Shown here: positions 40,845 to 47,687 of the stretch, piece by piece
How the letters are laid out: each line of letters begins with the position of its first letter
Numbering within the stretch: position 1 is the stretch's first letter
Virus record (IMG/VR): IMGVR_UViG_3300035688_000216
Location: 1-47,708 of that record
Strand: one strand, 5' to 3'
Length of the DNA stretch: 47,708 bases
From: a virus
The notes under the pieces: generated by a model
Databases searched by the model: none
Told to the model about the DNA's origin: nothing
The model's input: the letters and a program-made list of their open reading frames with translations, nothing else
Program-made: the position numbers and the translations under genes

Positions 40845-41817
40845 GCCGTCGCCTCGATTCTCCGTTCTGCTATATCGACGTATTCTTGCTCTTTCTCAAT
40901 CCCGATGAATCGGAATCCCTCAATCTTGGCCGCCATGCCGGTCGTGCCGCTTCCCATGAACGGGTCTAGGATGATGCCGTTGGGCGGGGTGACGAGTCGG
41001 CAGAGGTAGCGCATGAGGGCGAGGGGCTTGACACAAGGATGGACGTTGCTCATTGTCGAATGGCCGTGCTTTGCCGTTCTCCCTTCACTCCGGCAATCCC
41101 CGCCGCTCATCGTTTTCCTAAGAGTTTCCTCCATCCCCTCGCACCCGATCTCGCGCTCGGCCCGGCTTGCCTTAGCGCAGTAGAAGAAGCGGGCGGCGGA
41201 ACCGGAGTCGCCAAACCTAGCCCCACTTTGAAGCGGGAACATAGCATTGCTTTTGTTCCCCCATTTTCCACCATCATATTTTGAACCTGCCCCATGTGGA
41301 CTCGGGAACAGTTCCAGCACCTCGTCGCTCCCGTCGTGGATCAGGTTCGCGGGCCAGCGACCCTGCGTCCCATCCCAAGGTGTCCCTTGCGGAGTGGATA
41401 ATACTTGGGAAGTTCGCCCTTTATCTTGAATGTTGCCCTTGTCTTTCCGGGCATTGACCATATCCCCATTAGCTGGAACCCTGCACCCGTCGATATTGAT
41501 AGCTCCGCACCCCCACTTCTGGACGTTCGCGGCTACCGTGCCATCCAGCGGCTTGCGGGCCATGATGATGGGTTCATAGGCGGGCTTAAGGGCAGTCCCC
41601 CAACCGGCCCATTGTTTCGCCGCGTCGGTAGCGGGGGCGGTGATGTTTATCTGTTTCAATTCCTCTGGTAAACTATGCAAGAATATGCCACCATCGGAAT
41701 CCTTGACGCCATTGCGCTTGCCAAATCCGGCACGAACCTTGCTGATAGTTTCTCTTTCCTTCCCCGCCGCCTTGTCAATCGCCTTGCTTACGTCTAAACT
41801 TTTAGGGAAGCCAGTTA
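40841..41817 (-). pseudogene. C-terminal half of a frameshifted DNA methyltransferase
   Basis: This frame carries the rest of the methyltransferase whose N-half ends at 41815. It reads FPKSLDVSKAIDKAAGKERE, then a variable target-recognition part, NVHPCVKPLALMRYLCRLV, and the SAM-binding motif LDPFMGSGTTGMA near the end. The half is in the -1 frame relative to the N-half. A TTG at 41860 in this frame could start a separate product but has no clear ribosome binding site. Removing eight bases near 41813-41820 would rejoin the two halves as YGSGFPKS, the usual family sequence. Confidence 0.75.
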
Positions 41818-42588
41818 GCCCGAGCCGTAAACCCACATGAGGCAATCGCGGATTTCCCAACCCGCATCTTCAATTGCACACGTGAGTCTATGGCTCGTCC
41901 GCGTTCCTCCAAACGCGAGTAGGTGGCATCCGGGCTTGGCGACACGCAGGGCTTCAACGGCCCATTGATAAAAGAAGTGGTCGAACCCGCGTGGGTTTGC
42001 CGCGTTTATGAAAACCGACGATTCGGTAATTGGCCCGCAATATTCCCGGAGACCCCTTAATCTCTCCCAAAACCCAGCCATCAATTCTGGGCGATTGACC
42101 CCAGGGTTTTTCATTGACTCCGCCAATGCCTCGCGCCAAATAATGAAGTCCCTTTTCTTTTTGCTTTGTAGTGGATAACGGTCCAATACTCCTACTAACC
42201 GAGCACATTCAGCGCGGGCGACAAGCTCCCATCGTTGCTTCTGGTGCGTCTTCCCGTTTAGGATTGAACTTCCAGAATAAACCTTCCCCCCAAGTCGCTC
42301 TTTGAGCATGGATAATATACCGCCGTCGTCGGCGCGAAGACTAATCTCAAATCGGCAGTAGTAATAGTCCCCGCTCGGCCTATGCTGGCGATGAATGTCA
42401 AAATTACCCTCTCCGTCTATGAACCCGGCAAGCCACATCCCAAAATCGGCTGGAATATCGAAGTCATGGAACGTATCAAATTCCTTCCCCATGAATTCAA
42501 GGCCATATGGCGGGTCGGTAACGATAGCATCCACGCTATCCGGTTCCATGCCGCGCATCACGTCAAGGCAGTCGCCATGATAGATCAA
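41815..42588 (-). CDS. N-half of DNA methyltransferase with inserted LAGLIDADG domain (257 aa)
   Basis: Starts MIYHGDCLDVMRGMEPDSVD with catalytic DPPYGLEFMGKEFDTF (residues 25-40). Between residues 43 and about 195 lies a foreign segment with LAGFIDGEGNFDIHR (53-67), a LAGLIDADG homing-endonuclease motif, and YCRFEISLRADDGGILSMLK. The methyltransferase then resumes with FDHFFYQWAVEALRVAKPG and TSHRLTCAIEDAGWEIRDCL up to MWVYGSG and a stop. Intein splice residues (N-terminal Cys/Ser, C-terminal HN) are not seen at the borders. The protein ends prematurely because of a frameshift. Confidence 0.8.
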   Translation of the reverse strand: MIYHGDCLDVMRGMEPDSVDAIVTDPPYGLEFMGKEFDTFHDFDIPADFGMWLAGFIDGEGNFDIHRQHRPSGDYYYCRFEISLRADDGGILSMLKERLGGKVYSGSSILNGKTHQKQRWELVARAECARLVGVLDRYPLQSKKKRDFIIWREALAESMKNPGVNRPELMAGFWERLRGLREYCGPITESSVFINAANPRGFDHFFYQWAVEALRVAKPGCHLLAFGGTRTSHRLTCAIEDAGWEIRDCLMWVYGSG

Positions 42589-42848
42589 ATGCGTACCATC
42601 ATCCCCACAAGCGTGCCCGCCGATGCCCCGAACGCATACGCCACGAAAAGTTCACGCCTGCCCGCCGTGATGCCACGTTCTGTTACCAGAAATGGTACAA
42701 GTGTAACCAAGAACGATACACACATCGCCATAAATACTATGCCGCTTGAGACCGAGCGATACCAGAGGACGACGAGTACATCCGTACCCATGCCTAGCGC
42801 GAAGAAACCGCCAAGGCTTCTTAACCGTCGTTTCAAGTGGCGGCTCAT
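42585..42848 (-). CDS. Small multi-pass membrane protein (87 aa)
   Basis: AGGAATTCCG precedes ATG 42848. Starts MSRHLKRRLRSLGGFFALGM (basic N-terminus), followed by hydrophobic stretches VLVVLWYRSVSSGIVFMAMC and VSFLVTLVPFLV. It ends ELFVAYAFGASAGTLVGMMV. Two or three membrane spans are likely. It could be a holin or anti-holin; a similar small-residue C-terminal helix (GASxGTxxG) occurs in UPF0316-type membrane proteins. Function is uncertain. Confidence 0.65.
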   Translation of the reverse strand: MSRHLKRRLRSLGGFFALGMGTDVLVVLWYRSVSSGIVFMAMCVSFLVTLVPFLVTERGITAGRRELFVAYAFGASAGTLVGMMVRI

Positions 42849-42860
42849 CGGAATTCCTGG

Positions 42861-43277
42861 TCATGTCTTTTCCCTATTTGGCCTTTTGGGATCCAAGACA
42901 AAGCAGGCAATATGACGTCCGGTTCCTTTTCCCGGTTGGCCATCCTCAATGGCACACCATTTCACGTCTTTCAAATTGCGGATCTCGGCCCCAGCCTCAA
43001 TGAACCAATGAATCCATTTGTCAATAGGAAAAACAAAGACTATCTTTTTGCCCTTTTTGTATTCTTCAAGAGCCTTCCGAACCCATTTAGTTGGACCATT
43101 AAAAGGCGGATTTACATAATTTGATTTTCCCCATTCAACAGCAAGGCCATCAAACCCTTCTGGAATCGGATAGGGACATGGATCAAAATCGAATTGAAAC
43201 TCACGATTTAATTGATCCATCAAATCAAGCGGTGTTAGCCAATAATGCTTCCCGTCCTTAGCCCCATCATAGGTCAT
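42861..43277 (-). CDS. Phage Dam-type adenine methyltransferase (138 aa)
   Basis: Starts MTYDGAKDGKHYWLTPLDLM with FQFDFDPCPYPIPEGFDGLA. The catalytic motif is SNYVNPPFNGP (NPPF 56-59). This matches the DNA N-6-adenine-methyltransferase family of phages (T1-Dam-like): W.TP..l.d.l...f.fd.DPc......g....W....y.NPPf. Length and order fit. TAATG coupling with the tiny membrane gene upstream. It is the third DNA methyltransferase in the window. Confidence 0.9.
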   Translation of the reverse strand: MTYDGAKDGKHYWLTPLDLMDQLNREFQFDFDPCPYPIPEGFDGLAVEWGKSNYVNPPFNGPTKWVRKALEEYKKGKKIVFVFPIDKWIHWFIEAGAEIRNLKDVKWCAIEDGQPGKGTGRHIACFVLDPKRPNREKT

Positions 43278-43357
43278 TAACTCCGCCTCTTATACCACCG
43301 CCACGCCACGACCAGACAGAACCCGAGCGCGATCAGTGTCAGTAAGTGGCGGGTCAT
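43277..43357 (-). CDS. 26-residue transmembrane peptide
   Basis: ATG 43357 has GGAGGG three bases upstream and its stop overlaps the Dam gene start as TAATG. The product MTRHLLTLIALGFCLVVAWR with tail WYKRRS is a single hydrophobic helix with a basic C-terminus. Its core LIALGFCLVV(A)WRW is nearly identical to the end of the 47-residue protein at 43734-43877, due to a 44-base duplication. It may be a small lysis or membrane-anchor peptide. Confidence 0.6.
   Translation of the reverse strand: MTRHLLTLIALGFCLVVAWRWYKRRS
43295..43338 (-). repeat. 44-base duplication, copy 1
   Basis: Identical to 43755-43798 except for one base, and exactly 460 bases away. It codes for the membrane helix LIALGFCLVVxWRW in both copies and in the same frame. 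The sharp ends and near-identity suggest a recent copy event of a coding block. Confidence 0.85.
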
Positions 43358-43372
43358 CGGCCCTCCTGGTGG

Positions 43373-43630
43373 TCATGCAATGTATCCTTTAGGAAATAGG
43401 CGACATGGCGGACATCCATTTATGATCCTGCCTTCAAGATGCCCAGGGGGACAGGGTTTATTTGGGTATCGTTGAGTCCATATTTCCTCTGCGCTTGACC
43501 GAGCCGAATATTCCAAACTTTGAAGGGCGGCCTTTCTAGGCATACCCTTCTCATAATGAACAATTACATAGATCATCTCGCCGGACTTAAATTGATATAA
43601 TTGCGTTATCGAATCAAAGGCGGTTTTCAT
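43373..43630 (-). CDS. Hypothetical protein (85 aa)
   Basis: Starts MKTAFDSITQLYQFKSGEMI five bases after the previous gene. Ends with NKPCPPGHLEGRIINGCPPC followed by RLFPKGYIA, giving cysteine pairs near the C-terminus. It lies between the two copies of the duplicated membrane peptide. No family recognised. Confidence 0.6.
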   Translation of the reverse strand: MKTAFDSITQLYQFKSGEMIYVIVHYEKGMPRKAALQSLEYSARSSAEEIWTQRYPNKPCPPGHLEGRIINGCPPCRLFPKGYIA

Positions 43631-43635
43631 TTTAC

Positions 43636-43737
43636 CTACTTAACAATAAGGCACATTGCAACAATGGCTAATTCCCCCATGATTACATATAATAAAAATC
43701 GGATTTCACCAATTTTATCATCCAAGGATTCCTTCAT
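43636..43737 (-). CDS. 33-residue transmembrane peptide
   Basis: ATG 43737 overlaps the previous stop as ATGA. The product MKESLDDKIGEIRFLLYVIM, then GELAIVAMCLIVK, has a charged N-terminus and one hydrophobic helix. Probably membrane inserted. Strict coupling to the 47-residue gene suggests they are made together, like small holin pairs. No family known. Confidence 0.55.
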   Translation of the reverse strand: MKESLDDKIGEIRFLLYVIMGELAIVAMCLIVK

Positions 43738-43877
43738 CTTGTTTTTCCTTTCGCCCACCGCCACACCACGACCAGACAGAACCCGAGCGCGATCAGTGCG
43801 CCGATATTCAACGGCGAGAGCTGGAGCTTGAGCTGAAAGGCAAAAGCTATATTCAAATACTCGGGGATGATGTTCAT
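43734..43877 (-). CDS. 47-residue transmembrane peptide
   Basis: ATG 43877 is coupled as ATGA to the upstream gene. Sequence MNIIPEYLNIAFAFQLKLQL is followed by NIGALIALGFCLVVVWRWAK and GKTR. One clear membrane span with a basic C-terminal end. The C-terminal core is shared with the 26-residue peptide at 43277-43357. It is a holin-type candidate by size, position and charge layout. Confidence 0.6.
   Translation of the reverse strand: MNIIPEYLNIAFAFQLKLQLSPLNIGALIALGFCLVVVWRWAKGKTR
43755..43798 (-). repeat. 44-base duplication, copy 2
   Basis: Partner of 43295-43338 with one mismatch. It encodes the membrane helix end of the 47-residue protein. The two copies flank the 33- and 85-residue genes, so recombination between them would delete that pair. 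Confidence 0.85.
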
Positions 43878-44218
43878 GCCTTGCCTCTTCTTTTCTTCGT
43901 AAATTCGATAGCGGCAGTGGCGGCGGTAGCGGCAGCGGCGGCGGCACTAGCAACGGATACAGAGAGTGCCTTAATATCGGTAAAGATTTGCTGGTGATCC
44001 TGGCGGTTCTCGGCATGAAGGTTTTTAATTTCCTCTGCCAGTTCCGCCTTTTGTTTTTCTCCCGTCTCTATTCCTGTAACAATCCCGGAATGAAGAGGAC
44101 AGATCTTGCCGTTCCCGTTCTTGCCGTTCTTCCGGGCGTCATAAATGAGCTTTGTCCAGGCCGCTATATTGCCGAGACCGACCCCGATTGCCGTAACTTC
44201 GCCTACTGATAGTGACAT
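43874..44218 (-). CDS. Membrane-anchored coiled-coil protein (114 aa)
   Basis: The start is ATG 44218, with AAGGG about nine bases upstream. An N-terminal weakly hydrophobic stretch (VGEVTAIGVGLGNIAAWTKL) is followed by IYDARKNGKNGNGKICPLHS, then a charged coiled-coil (KAELAEEIKNLHAENRQDH). It ends with an alanine-rich helix (VASAAAAAATAATAAIEF) and a basic tail. The NGKICPLHS segment occurs in various small phage proteins. XhlA-like lysis function is possible but not shown. Confidence 0.55.
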   Translation of the reverse strand: MSLSVGEVTAIGVGLGNIAAWTKLIYDARKNGKNGNGKICPLHSGIVTGIETGEKQKAELAEEIKNLHAENRQDHQQIFTDIKALSVSVASAAAAAATAATAAIEFTKKRRGKA

Positions 44219-44219
44219 C

Positions 44220-44831
44220 TCATTTTCCCTTGATGGCTGAATATCCGATATAGCCGAGCGTACCAACTATTAAGCCGGACTTAACGGTTGACATGACCCG
44301 CGTCCATCGGAGTTTTCGCTCGGCAACCTTCCAGCCCTGAGTTGCCAATTGCAAAAGGCGACACTCTGCGTCGTATTTCGCTTTCCAGGACTCAGAGATG
44401 ACGACCTGCGCGTTGAACTTTACGGCCCATGCGGAGATAACCTTATCTTTCTCCGCAATAATGGCTTCTGAAAGACTGAACTTCTGAGCCCACGTATTGT
44501 CCAGTTCAAGAAGCTTGGCCCGGCAATCGGCGCTTAATTTGGGCCATGTGCCCCTTATTTTGTCCAGCTCCTTATCTTTCTGACCAATGGCGTTGGTTTT
44601 TTGACCAATGATCTTGATCTTCTCGGCAATCTCCTTATCCTTTTGCCCAATGATTGTGTTCTGTTTGGCAATTAGTGCATCTTTGATTTTGGCATCGGCT
44701 TCGGCAATAGCCGCCGCCTCTTGGTAACGCCCGACGACTACGGACGCCTTATCGCGGATCCGCAAGCCGTCACAGACTGCGATGCCGAATGCGATTGCCA
44801 ACGCAAGGGCAATCCAATGGATTTTTTTCAT
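44220..44831 (-). CDS. Spanin-like / coiled-coil membrane protein (203 aa)
   Basis: Starts MKKIHWIALALAIAFGIAVC (membrane anchor or signal), then a long coiled-coil with internal repeats NTIIGQKDKEIAEK, IKIIGQKTNAIGQKDKELDK. It ends with a second hydrophobic stretch (SGLIVGTLGYIGYSAIKGK). An inner-membrane spanin (Rz) has the same anchor-plus-coil form but usually not the C-terminal hydrophobic end. Nearby small membrane genes and a downstream-encoded set of lysis candidates make a lysis role plausible. Confidence 0.5.
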   Translation of the reverse strand: MKKIHWIALALAIAFGIAVCDGLRIRDKASVVVGRYQEAAAIAEADAKIKDALIAKQNTIIGQKDKEIAEKIKIIGQKTNAIGQKDKELDKIRGTWPKLSADCRAKLLELDNTWAQKFSLSEAIIAEKDKVISAWAVKFNAQVVISESWKAKYDAECRLLQLATQGWKVAERKLRWTRVMSTVKSGLIVGTLGYIGYSAIKGK

Positions 44832-45133
44832 TCTGCAGTTATCCCGCTCGGTTTATCTATGCGTGTATAACTATCGTCAATTATTGGCTTATCCATTACC
44901 ATCGTGACGCTTGGCCGATCCGACGGAATCTCCTTGCCGTGACCATTACCGTTGCCGTTTGGTTGGTATTCGCCCCTGCGTTGCATCAGGCGTTTGTAAC
45001 CATATCCACCGAAGACGGCGACGACGGCGGCGGCAAATTCGGCATAGGGAGCCGGACGGTAGGATGAATATATGAATCCGGCCGTCAGGACCGATAAGGT
45101 GATGACAAAAGCCTCTCGAGTCCTGATTGCCAT
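44828..45133 (-). CDS. Two-span membrane protein, holin candidate (101 aa)
   Basis: Sequence MAIRTREAFVITLSVLTAGF continues IYSSYRPAPYAEFAAAVVAV and FGGYGYKRLMQRRGEY. Two hydrophobic helices around a short turn and a polar, Asn/Gly-rich C-terminal tail make it look like a class II holin. ATG is coupled to the previous stop as TAATG and the gene is followed directly by the spanin candidate. No family named. Confidence 0.55.
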   Translation of the reverse strand: MAIRTREAFVITLSVLTAGFIYSSYRPAPYAEFAAAVVAVFGGYGYKRLMQRRGEYQPNGNGNGHGKEIPSDRPSVTMVMDKPIIDDSYTRIDKPSGITAE

Positions 45134-45438
45134 TATTCTTTGCCTTCCAGCAGGTCCCAGGCTTCCTTGACAATGCGTGGCCCGTATATCTTGCCGATCA
45201 AGTCCTTCACGAGCTTCGCGTCATCCACGTCCAACATGACGGGTTCCTTGCAGCCGTAGATGCGAGATGCCAGCGCTCCCCGTCGGTATTTCTCTTTACC
45301 ATCGAGTTTTCGGTCATCGTCAGATAAGGCATCGAGTGCGACAACGGCTGCGTCCCTGAGCGTAAACGCGTCGCCCTTGCCGTCCTTGATGTCCTCCCCG
45401 CTAAGTGCCTTCAATGGAACCGAGAAATCAATCTTCAT
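45133..45438 (-). CDS. Conserved-type phage protein of unknown function (101 aa)
   Basis: Starts MKIDFSVPLKALSGEDIKDG, then AFTLRDAAVVALDALSDDDR and YRRGALASRIYGCKEPVMLD. It ends with a helical PRIVKEAWDLLEGKE. This beta-then-helix layout with KIDF..PL..L.G...KD is common among short proteins in siphovirus and myovirus genomes, where no function is known. ATGA coupling on both sides. Confidence 0.65.
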   Translation of the reverse strand: MKIDFSVPLKALSGEDIKDGKGDAFTLRDAAVVALDALSDDDRKLDGKEKYRRGALASRIYGCKEPVMLDVDDAKLVKDLIGKIYGPRIVKEAWDLLEGKE

Positions 45439-45683
45439 TTATCCTCCCCTGTTTGGGATACGGGTCGATTCCCTTCAAACTCGATTAGCCAGAGCAAATA
45501 GGTCTGCGCTTTGGTTAAGTCCTCAATCGGCTTCCCCTTGTAGCGATATCGAGAGATATATTTAATAATGCAAGCCTTGAGATGGCCCCGGTATTCCTCG
45601 GGCGTGAAGCTCGATTCGATGAAATCAATCGGCTCGATTACGGAGCGATCATAATGGGATACAGGCGGCTTAAACGTGGGCAT
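45435..45683 (-). CDS. DUF3310-like protein (82 aa)
   Basis: ATG 45683 has AGGAG eight bases upstream; an ATG at 45704 lacks one. It starts MPTFKPPVSHYDRSVIEPID, then YRGHLKACIIKYISRYRYKG and KPIEDLTKAQTYLLWLIEFE. The HY....IEPIdfI......e...G...KYi.RY..Kg...DL.KA..YL..Li pattern defines the DUF3310 family, sometimes called a nucleotide kinase-like protein in T7-like phages. Confidence 0.8.
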   Translation of the reverse strand: MPTFKPPVSHYDRSVIEPIDFIESSFTPEEYRGHLKACIIKYISRYRYKGKPIEDLTKAQTYLLWLIEFEGNRPVSQTGEDK

Positions 45684-46044
45684 CAGGTACGCTCCTGACC
45701 CCATAGAATGACGGCATTTTTAATTCCACGGCCCGCGAATATTCGGCTTGGCATCCTTCCGATACCTCCCATCCGGGCAACAAGACGATGATGTCGGAAA
45801 CCTCAAGGAATGCCATGCTGATAGATTTGATGGCACCCTCGGTTATGGTGTCGCCGCCATAAGTCAGCGATAAGAAATACTGATAATCTAGGGCGGGACA
45901 ATATGGCGCATAACCCTTGGCGATTAGACCGACGGCGACTTGAACCATGTCCCTAATATTCAGGAGATATTCGATAGCCGCGTTCTCCGTATCGAGTCTA
46001 TTTCCATGGGGCGTCATCGGCCCCGCAATATAAGCTATTTTCAC
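45670..46044 (-). CDS. DUF4406 / nucleoside deoxyribosyltransferase-like protein (124 aa)
   Basis: Starts MKIAYIAGPMTPHGNRLDTE, followed by NIRDMVQVAVGLIAKGYAPY, then SMAFLEVSDIIVLLPGWEVS and EGCQAEYSRAVELKMP. The pattern YIAGPM, G..p..P, ..l...D.i.lLpGW..S.Ga..E...A is that of the DUF4406 family in the nucleoside 2-deoxyribosyltransferase superfamily. It may act in nucleotide turnover. Activity untested. Confidence 0.85.
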   Translation of the reverse strand: MKIAYIAGPMTPHGNRLDTENAAIEYLLNIRDMVQVAVGLIAKGYAPYCPALDYQYFLSLTYGGDTITEGAIKSISMAFLEVSDIIVLLPGWEVSEGCQAEYSRAVELKMPSFYGVRSVPDAHV

Positions 46045-46385
46045 TTGGCTTTTTTCTTCCCTTTCGGCTTGATTGTCCAGACTGCGGTAACGGCCCCGTC
46101 GCCGACATCGACCAGCTTCAGCCGCAATCGTTCATGGTCAACAAGTCCTTGCGCCCTCACCCGTCCGGCAATCATCCATGGGCCGAAGATGGGACGCTTC
46201 TCCCCGTCGCTGGGCGCAACGGCAACGGGCTTGCACGGTATAAAACAATAACAACACGAGGTAGCCGTTTTCTCCATGCCGCACTCGAAACGCGGCTTGA
46301 GCCCATTCTCCAGGAATTCGGCGCGGTGTTCGCATCTAAAGCAGAGGCCGAGACCGAGCGTTTTTTCCGCTTCTTCGGCTTTCAT
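46041..46385 (-). CDS. Cysteine-rich hypothetical protein (114 aa)
   Basis: Starts MKAEEAEKTLGLGLCFRCEH with CFRCEHRA, then RFECGMEKTATSCCYCFIPC. These cysteines could hold one or two metal ions. The rest is beta-rich (VRAQGLVDHERLRLKLVDVG) with a basic tail (TIKPKGKKKAK). Coupled as ATGA at both ends. No family recognised. Confidence 0.6.
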   Translation of the reverse strand: MKAEEAEKTLGLGLCFRCEHRAEFLENGLKPRFECGMEKTATSCCYCFIPCKPVAVAPSDGEKRPIFGPWMIAGRVRAQGLVDHERLRLKLVDVGDGAVTAVWTIKPKGKKKAK

Positions 46386-46663
46386 TCAACCCCCGGAACA
46401 GGGATAAAAACATCCCCATTCTCTTGCTTTTTTATATCTTCCATGTTGGCTATCTGCCGGCGGTATGTCTCGATTTTAGCGCATTCAAAAGCACCGACGA
46501 TCTCATTGAACACCCGATACGATATCCCATGCTGTGTCAGATAGACTTGACCGAGCATCGTGACAAGATAGTTCAACTCCCCGGCGCTGTCGATGCGCAG
46601 GTTCTTGACTTTCTCAAGGAAGTCCTGAAAACTCTCTCTGCGCGCGGAGACGATATAGGGCAT
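46382..46663 (-). CDS. DUF6899-like phage protein (93 aa)
   Basis: The start is ATG 46663, in TAATG with the 28-residue gene. It begins MPYIVSARRESFQDFLEKVK, then IDSAGELNYLVTMLGQVYLT, GISYRVFNEIVGAFECAKIE and ENGDVFIPVP. This follows the MPYI..r...f...........aGeLNY.it.l...y.....Sy...neiiGalE.akle.yRr......d.K..eNGDVy layout of a phage family of unknown function. Confidence 0.8.
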   Translation of the reverse strand: MPYIVSARRESFQDFLEKVKNLRIDSAGELNYLVTMLGQVYLTQHGISYRVFNEIVGAFECAKIETYRRQIANMEDIKKQENGDVFIPVPGVE

Positions 46664-46749
46664 TATGCACTTCCCCCGTGCTCTCGGCGGCCCACCCATC
46701 GCCTGTTCTTGAGAGCCGTTTCCCACCCGTATATATGGATTTTATCCAT
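46663..46749 (-). CDS. 28-residue short ORF
   Basis: An ATG at 46749 follows the endolysin stop by six bases, and the frame ends in TAATG with the next gene. The product MDKIHIYGWETALKNRRWVG with tail RREHGGSA is short and basic. Translation coupling and filling of the gap are the only support. The ribosome binding site is poor (CAAGAC). Confidence 0.35.
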   Translation of the reverse strand: MDKIHIYGWETALKNRRWVGRREHGGSA

Positions 46750-46755
46750 GTCTTG

Positions 46756-47103
46756 CTAGATTTCGAAGTGAAAAATGTCCCTAAATCCCTCGAAATAACC
46801 CCCCCACGTTCCGCCCAGCTTTTTCCAATATGCCCCGAGAATTATATAAGGCGAATCGTCCCAAACAATCTGAGCCTTGCCGTTAATGACATAGAGATCT
46901 CGGGCAAGGTGGGATTGATGGCGACTGATAATCTTCACGCCATCACACTTAGATTTACCGGCATCGAATAACGCCTTTTGCTGTTCGGCAGTTCGGTAAT
47001 ATCCCTCGTTTCCATGAATGAATTTAATATCATTGATGTCGGCGTAAACGGAAAGAAGCCCGAATAGGCGATTGAATTCTGCGCGGAGGAGTGTGTTAGT
47101 CAT
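46756..47103 (-). CDS. M15-type peptidase endolysin (115 aa)
   Basis: The start is ATG 47103, overlapping the previous stop as ATGA. It carries KFIHGNEGYYRTAEQQKALF, then SRHQSHLARDLYVI with a possible zinc-binding H65 and D69, and ends with GYFEGFRDIFHFEI including H112. This is the VanY/M15 (L-alanyl-D-glutamate or DD-carboxypeptidase) arrangement SxHxxxxAxD...HFE. It would cut peptide cross-links in the cell wall. It is small, with no wall-binding domain. Confidence 0.8.
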   Translation of the reverse strand: MTNTLLRAEFNRLFGLLSVYADINDIKFIHGNEGYYRTAEQQKALFDAGKSKCDGVKIISRHQSHLARDLYVINGKAQIVWDDSPYIILGAYWKKLGGTWGGYFEGFRDIFHFEI

Positions 47104-47306
47104 TCTATCTTGTGAAATCCAGGGGGGATTGTTTCGGCTCTCCGAAGTTTCGGTATCCAGGCAAGATCGGGATTGCCGAACATAATGGTTTGGCAATATC
47201 CGCAATAATAGGAACGTCTCATCTTGATGCCATTTTTAAGTTGGAATTCCCCCCCACAATGCACGCAGGTTTTGATGGATTCCGGATTTTGATCTTTTCC
47301 CTGCAT
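47100..47306 (-). CDS. Zinc-ribbon-like small protein (68 aa)
   Basis: Starts MQGKDQNPESIKTCVHCGGE and continues FQLKNGIKMRRSYYCGYCQT. Two CxxC knuckles separated by about 20 residues can form a zinc ribbon. Ends RRAETIPPGFHKIE. Coupled by ATGA to the endolysin gene. The ribosome binding site is weak. Confidence 0.55.
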   Translation of the reverse strand: MQGKDQNPESIKTCVHCGGEFQLKNGIKMRRSYYCGYCQTIMFGNPDLAWIPKLRRAETIPPGFHKIE

Positions 47307-47327
47307 ATATTGATTATGTGCATTGAC

Positions 47328-47687
47328 TTACTTCCTGTCAAGGGGCAAAGAACGTAAGGCCGTTTGTTTACTATTAGATAACCGTATCTTTTTCCTGGCA
47401 TGGGGTATGTCGATCTGGAAATAATTCATGATGGAACTAAATCCGAAAATAGAGTTATCCGATATTCCGTCGAAAATATAGCGTTTAGCGCTTGCGTAGA
47501 TTTTGTTTTGACTGTTAATTTTATCACGTTGATACTGTTTGATTTTTGTATAATTTCGCCTATTGTCTTTGGACGGGCCGTTGAGATAATCTTGAACGGC
47601 TTGGAGCGCGATGGCGACGAGTAGTTTTTCATAACCTCGACAATCTTTGTCTATTTTGTTTTTAGAGAGAGCATTTTTTATAATCAC
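47328..47687 (-). CDS. Hypothetical protein at right edge (119 aa)
   Basis: Starts MIIKNALSKNKIDKDCRGYE, then LLVAIALQAVQDYLNGPSKD, AKRYIFDGISDNSIFGFSSI and MNYFQIDIPHARKKIRLSN. The A..YIFD......FsfI...l.id....R..I pattern is seen in several phage proteins of unknown function that may bind nucleic acid. It is the first gene of the visible leftward operon, only 21 bases from the window edge; the bases beyond hold only a short GCCTTGCC repeat. Confidence 0.6.
   Translation of the reverse strand: MIIKNALSKNKIDKDCRGYEKLLVAIALQAVQDYLNGPSKDNRRNYTKIKQYQRDKINSQNKIYASAKRYIFDGISDNSIFGFSSIMNYFQIDIPHARKKIRLSNSKQTALRSLPLDRK

Noticed and set aside
41815-41860. TTG-started independent gene for the second half of the LAGLIDADG methyltransferase
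   Set aside because: The frame has no clear ribosome binding site and its first residues translate the conserved N-half in the wrong frame. A frameshift explains the data better than two genes.
42460-42636. Intein in the DNA methyltransferase
   Set aside because: A LAGLIDADG motif is present, but a Cys/Ser at the N-border and His-Asn at the C-border are not seen, so self-splicing was not claimed.
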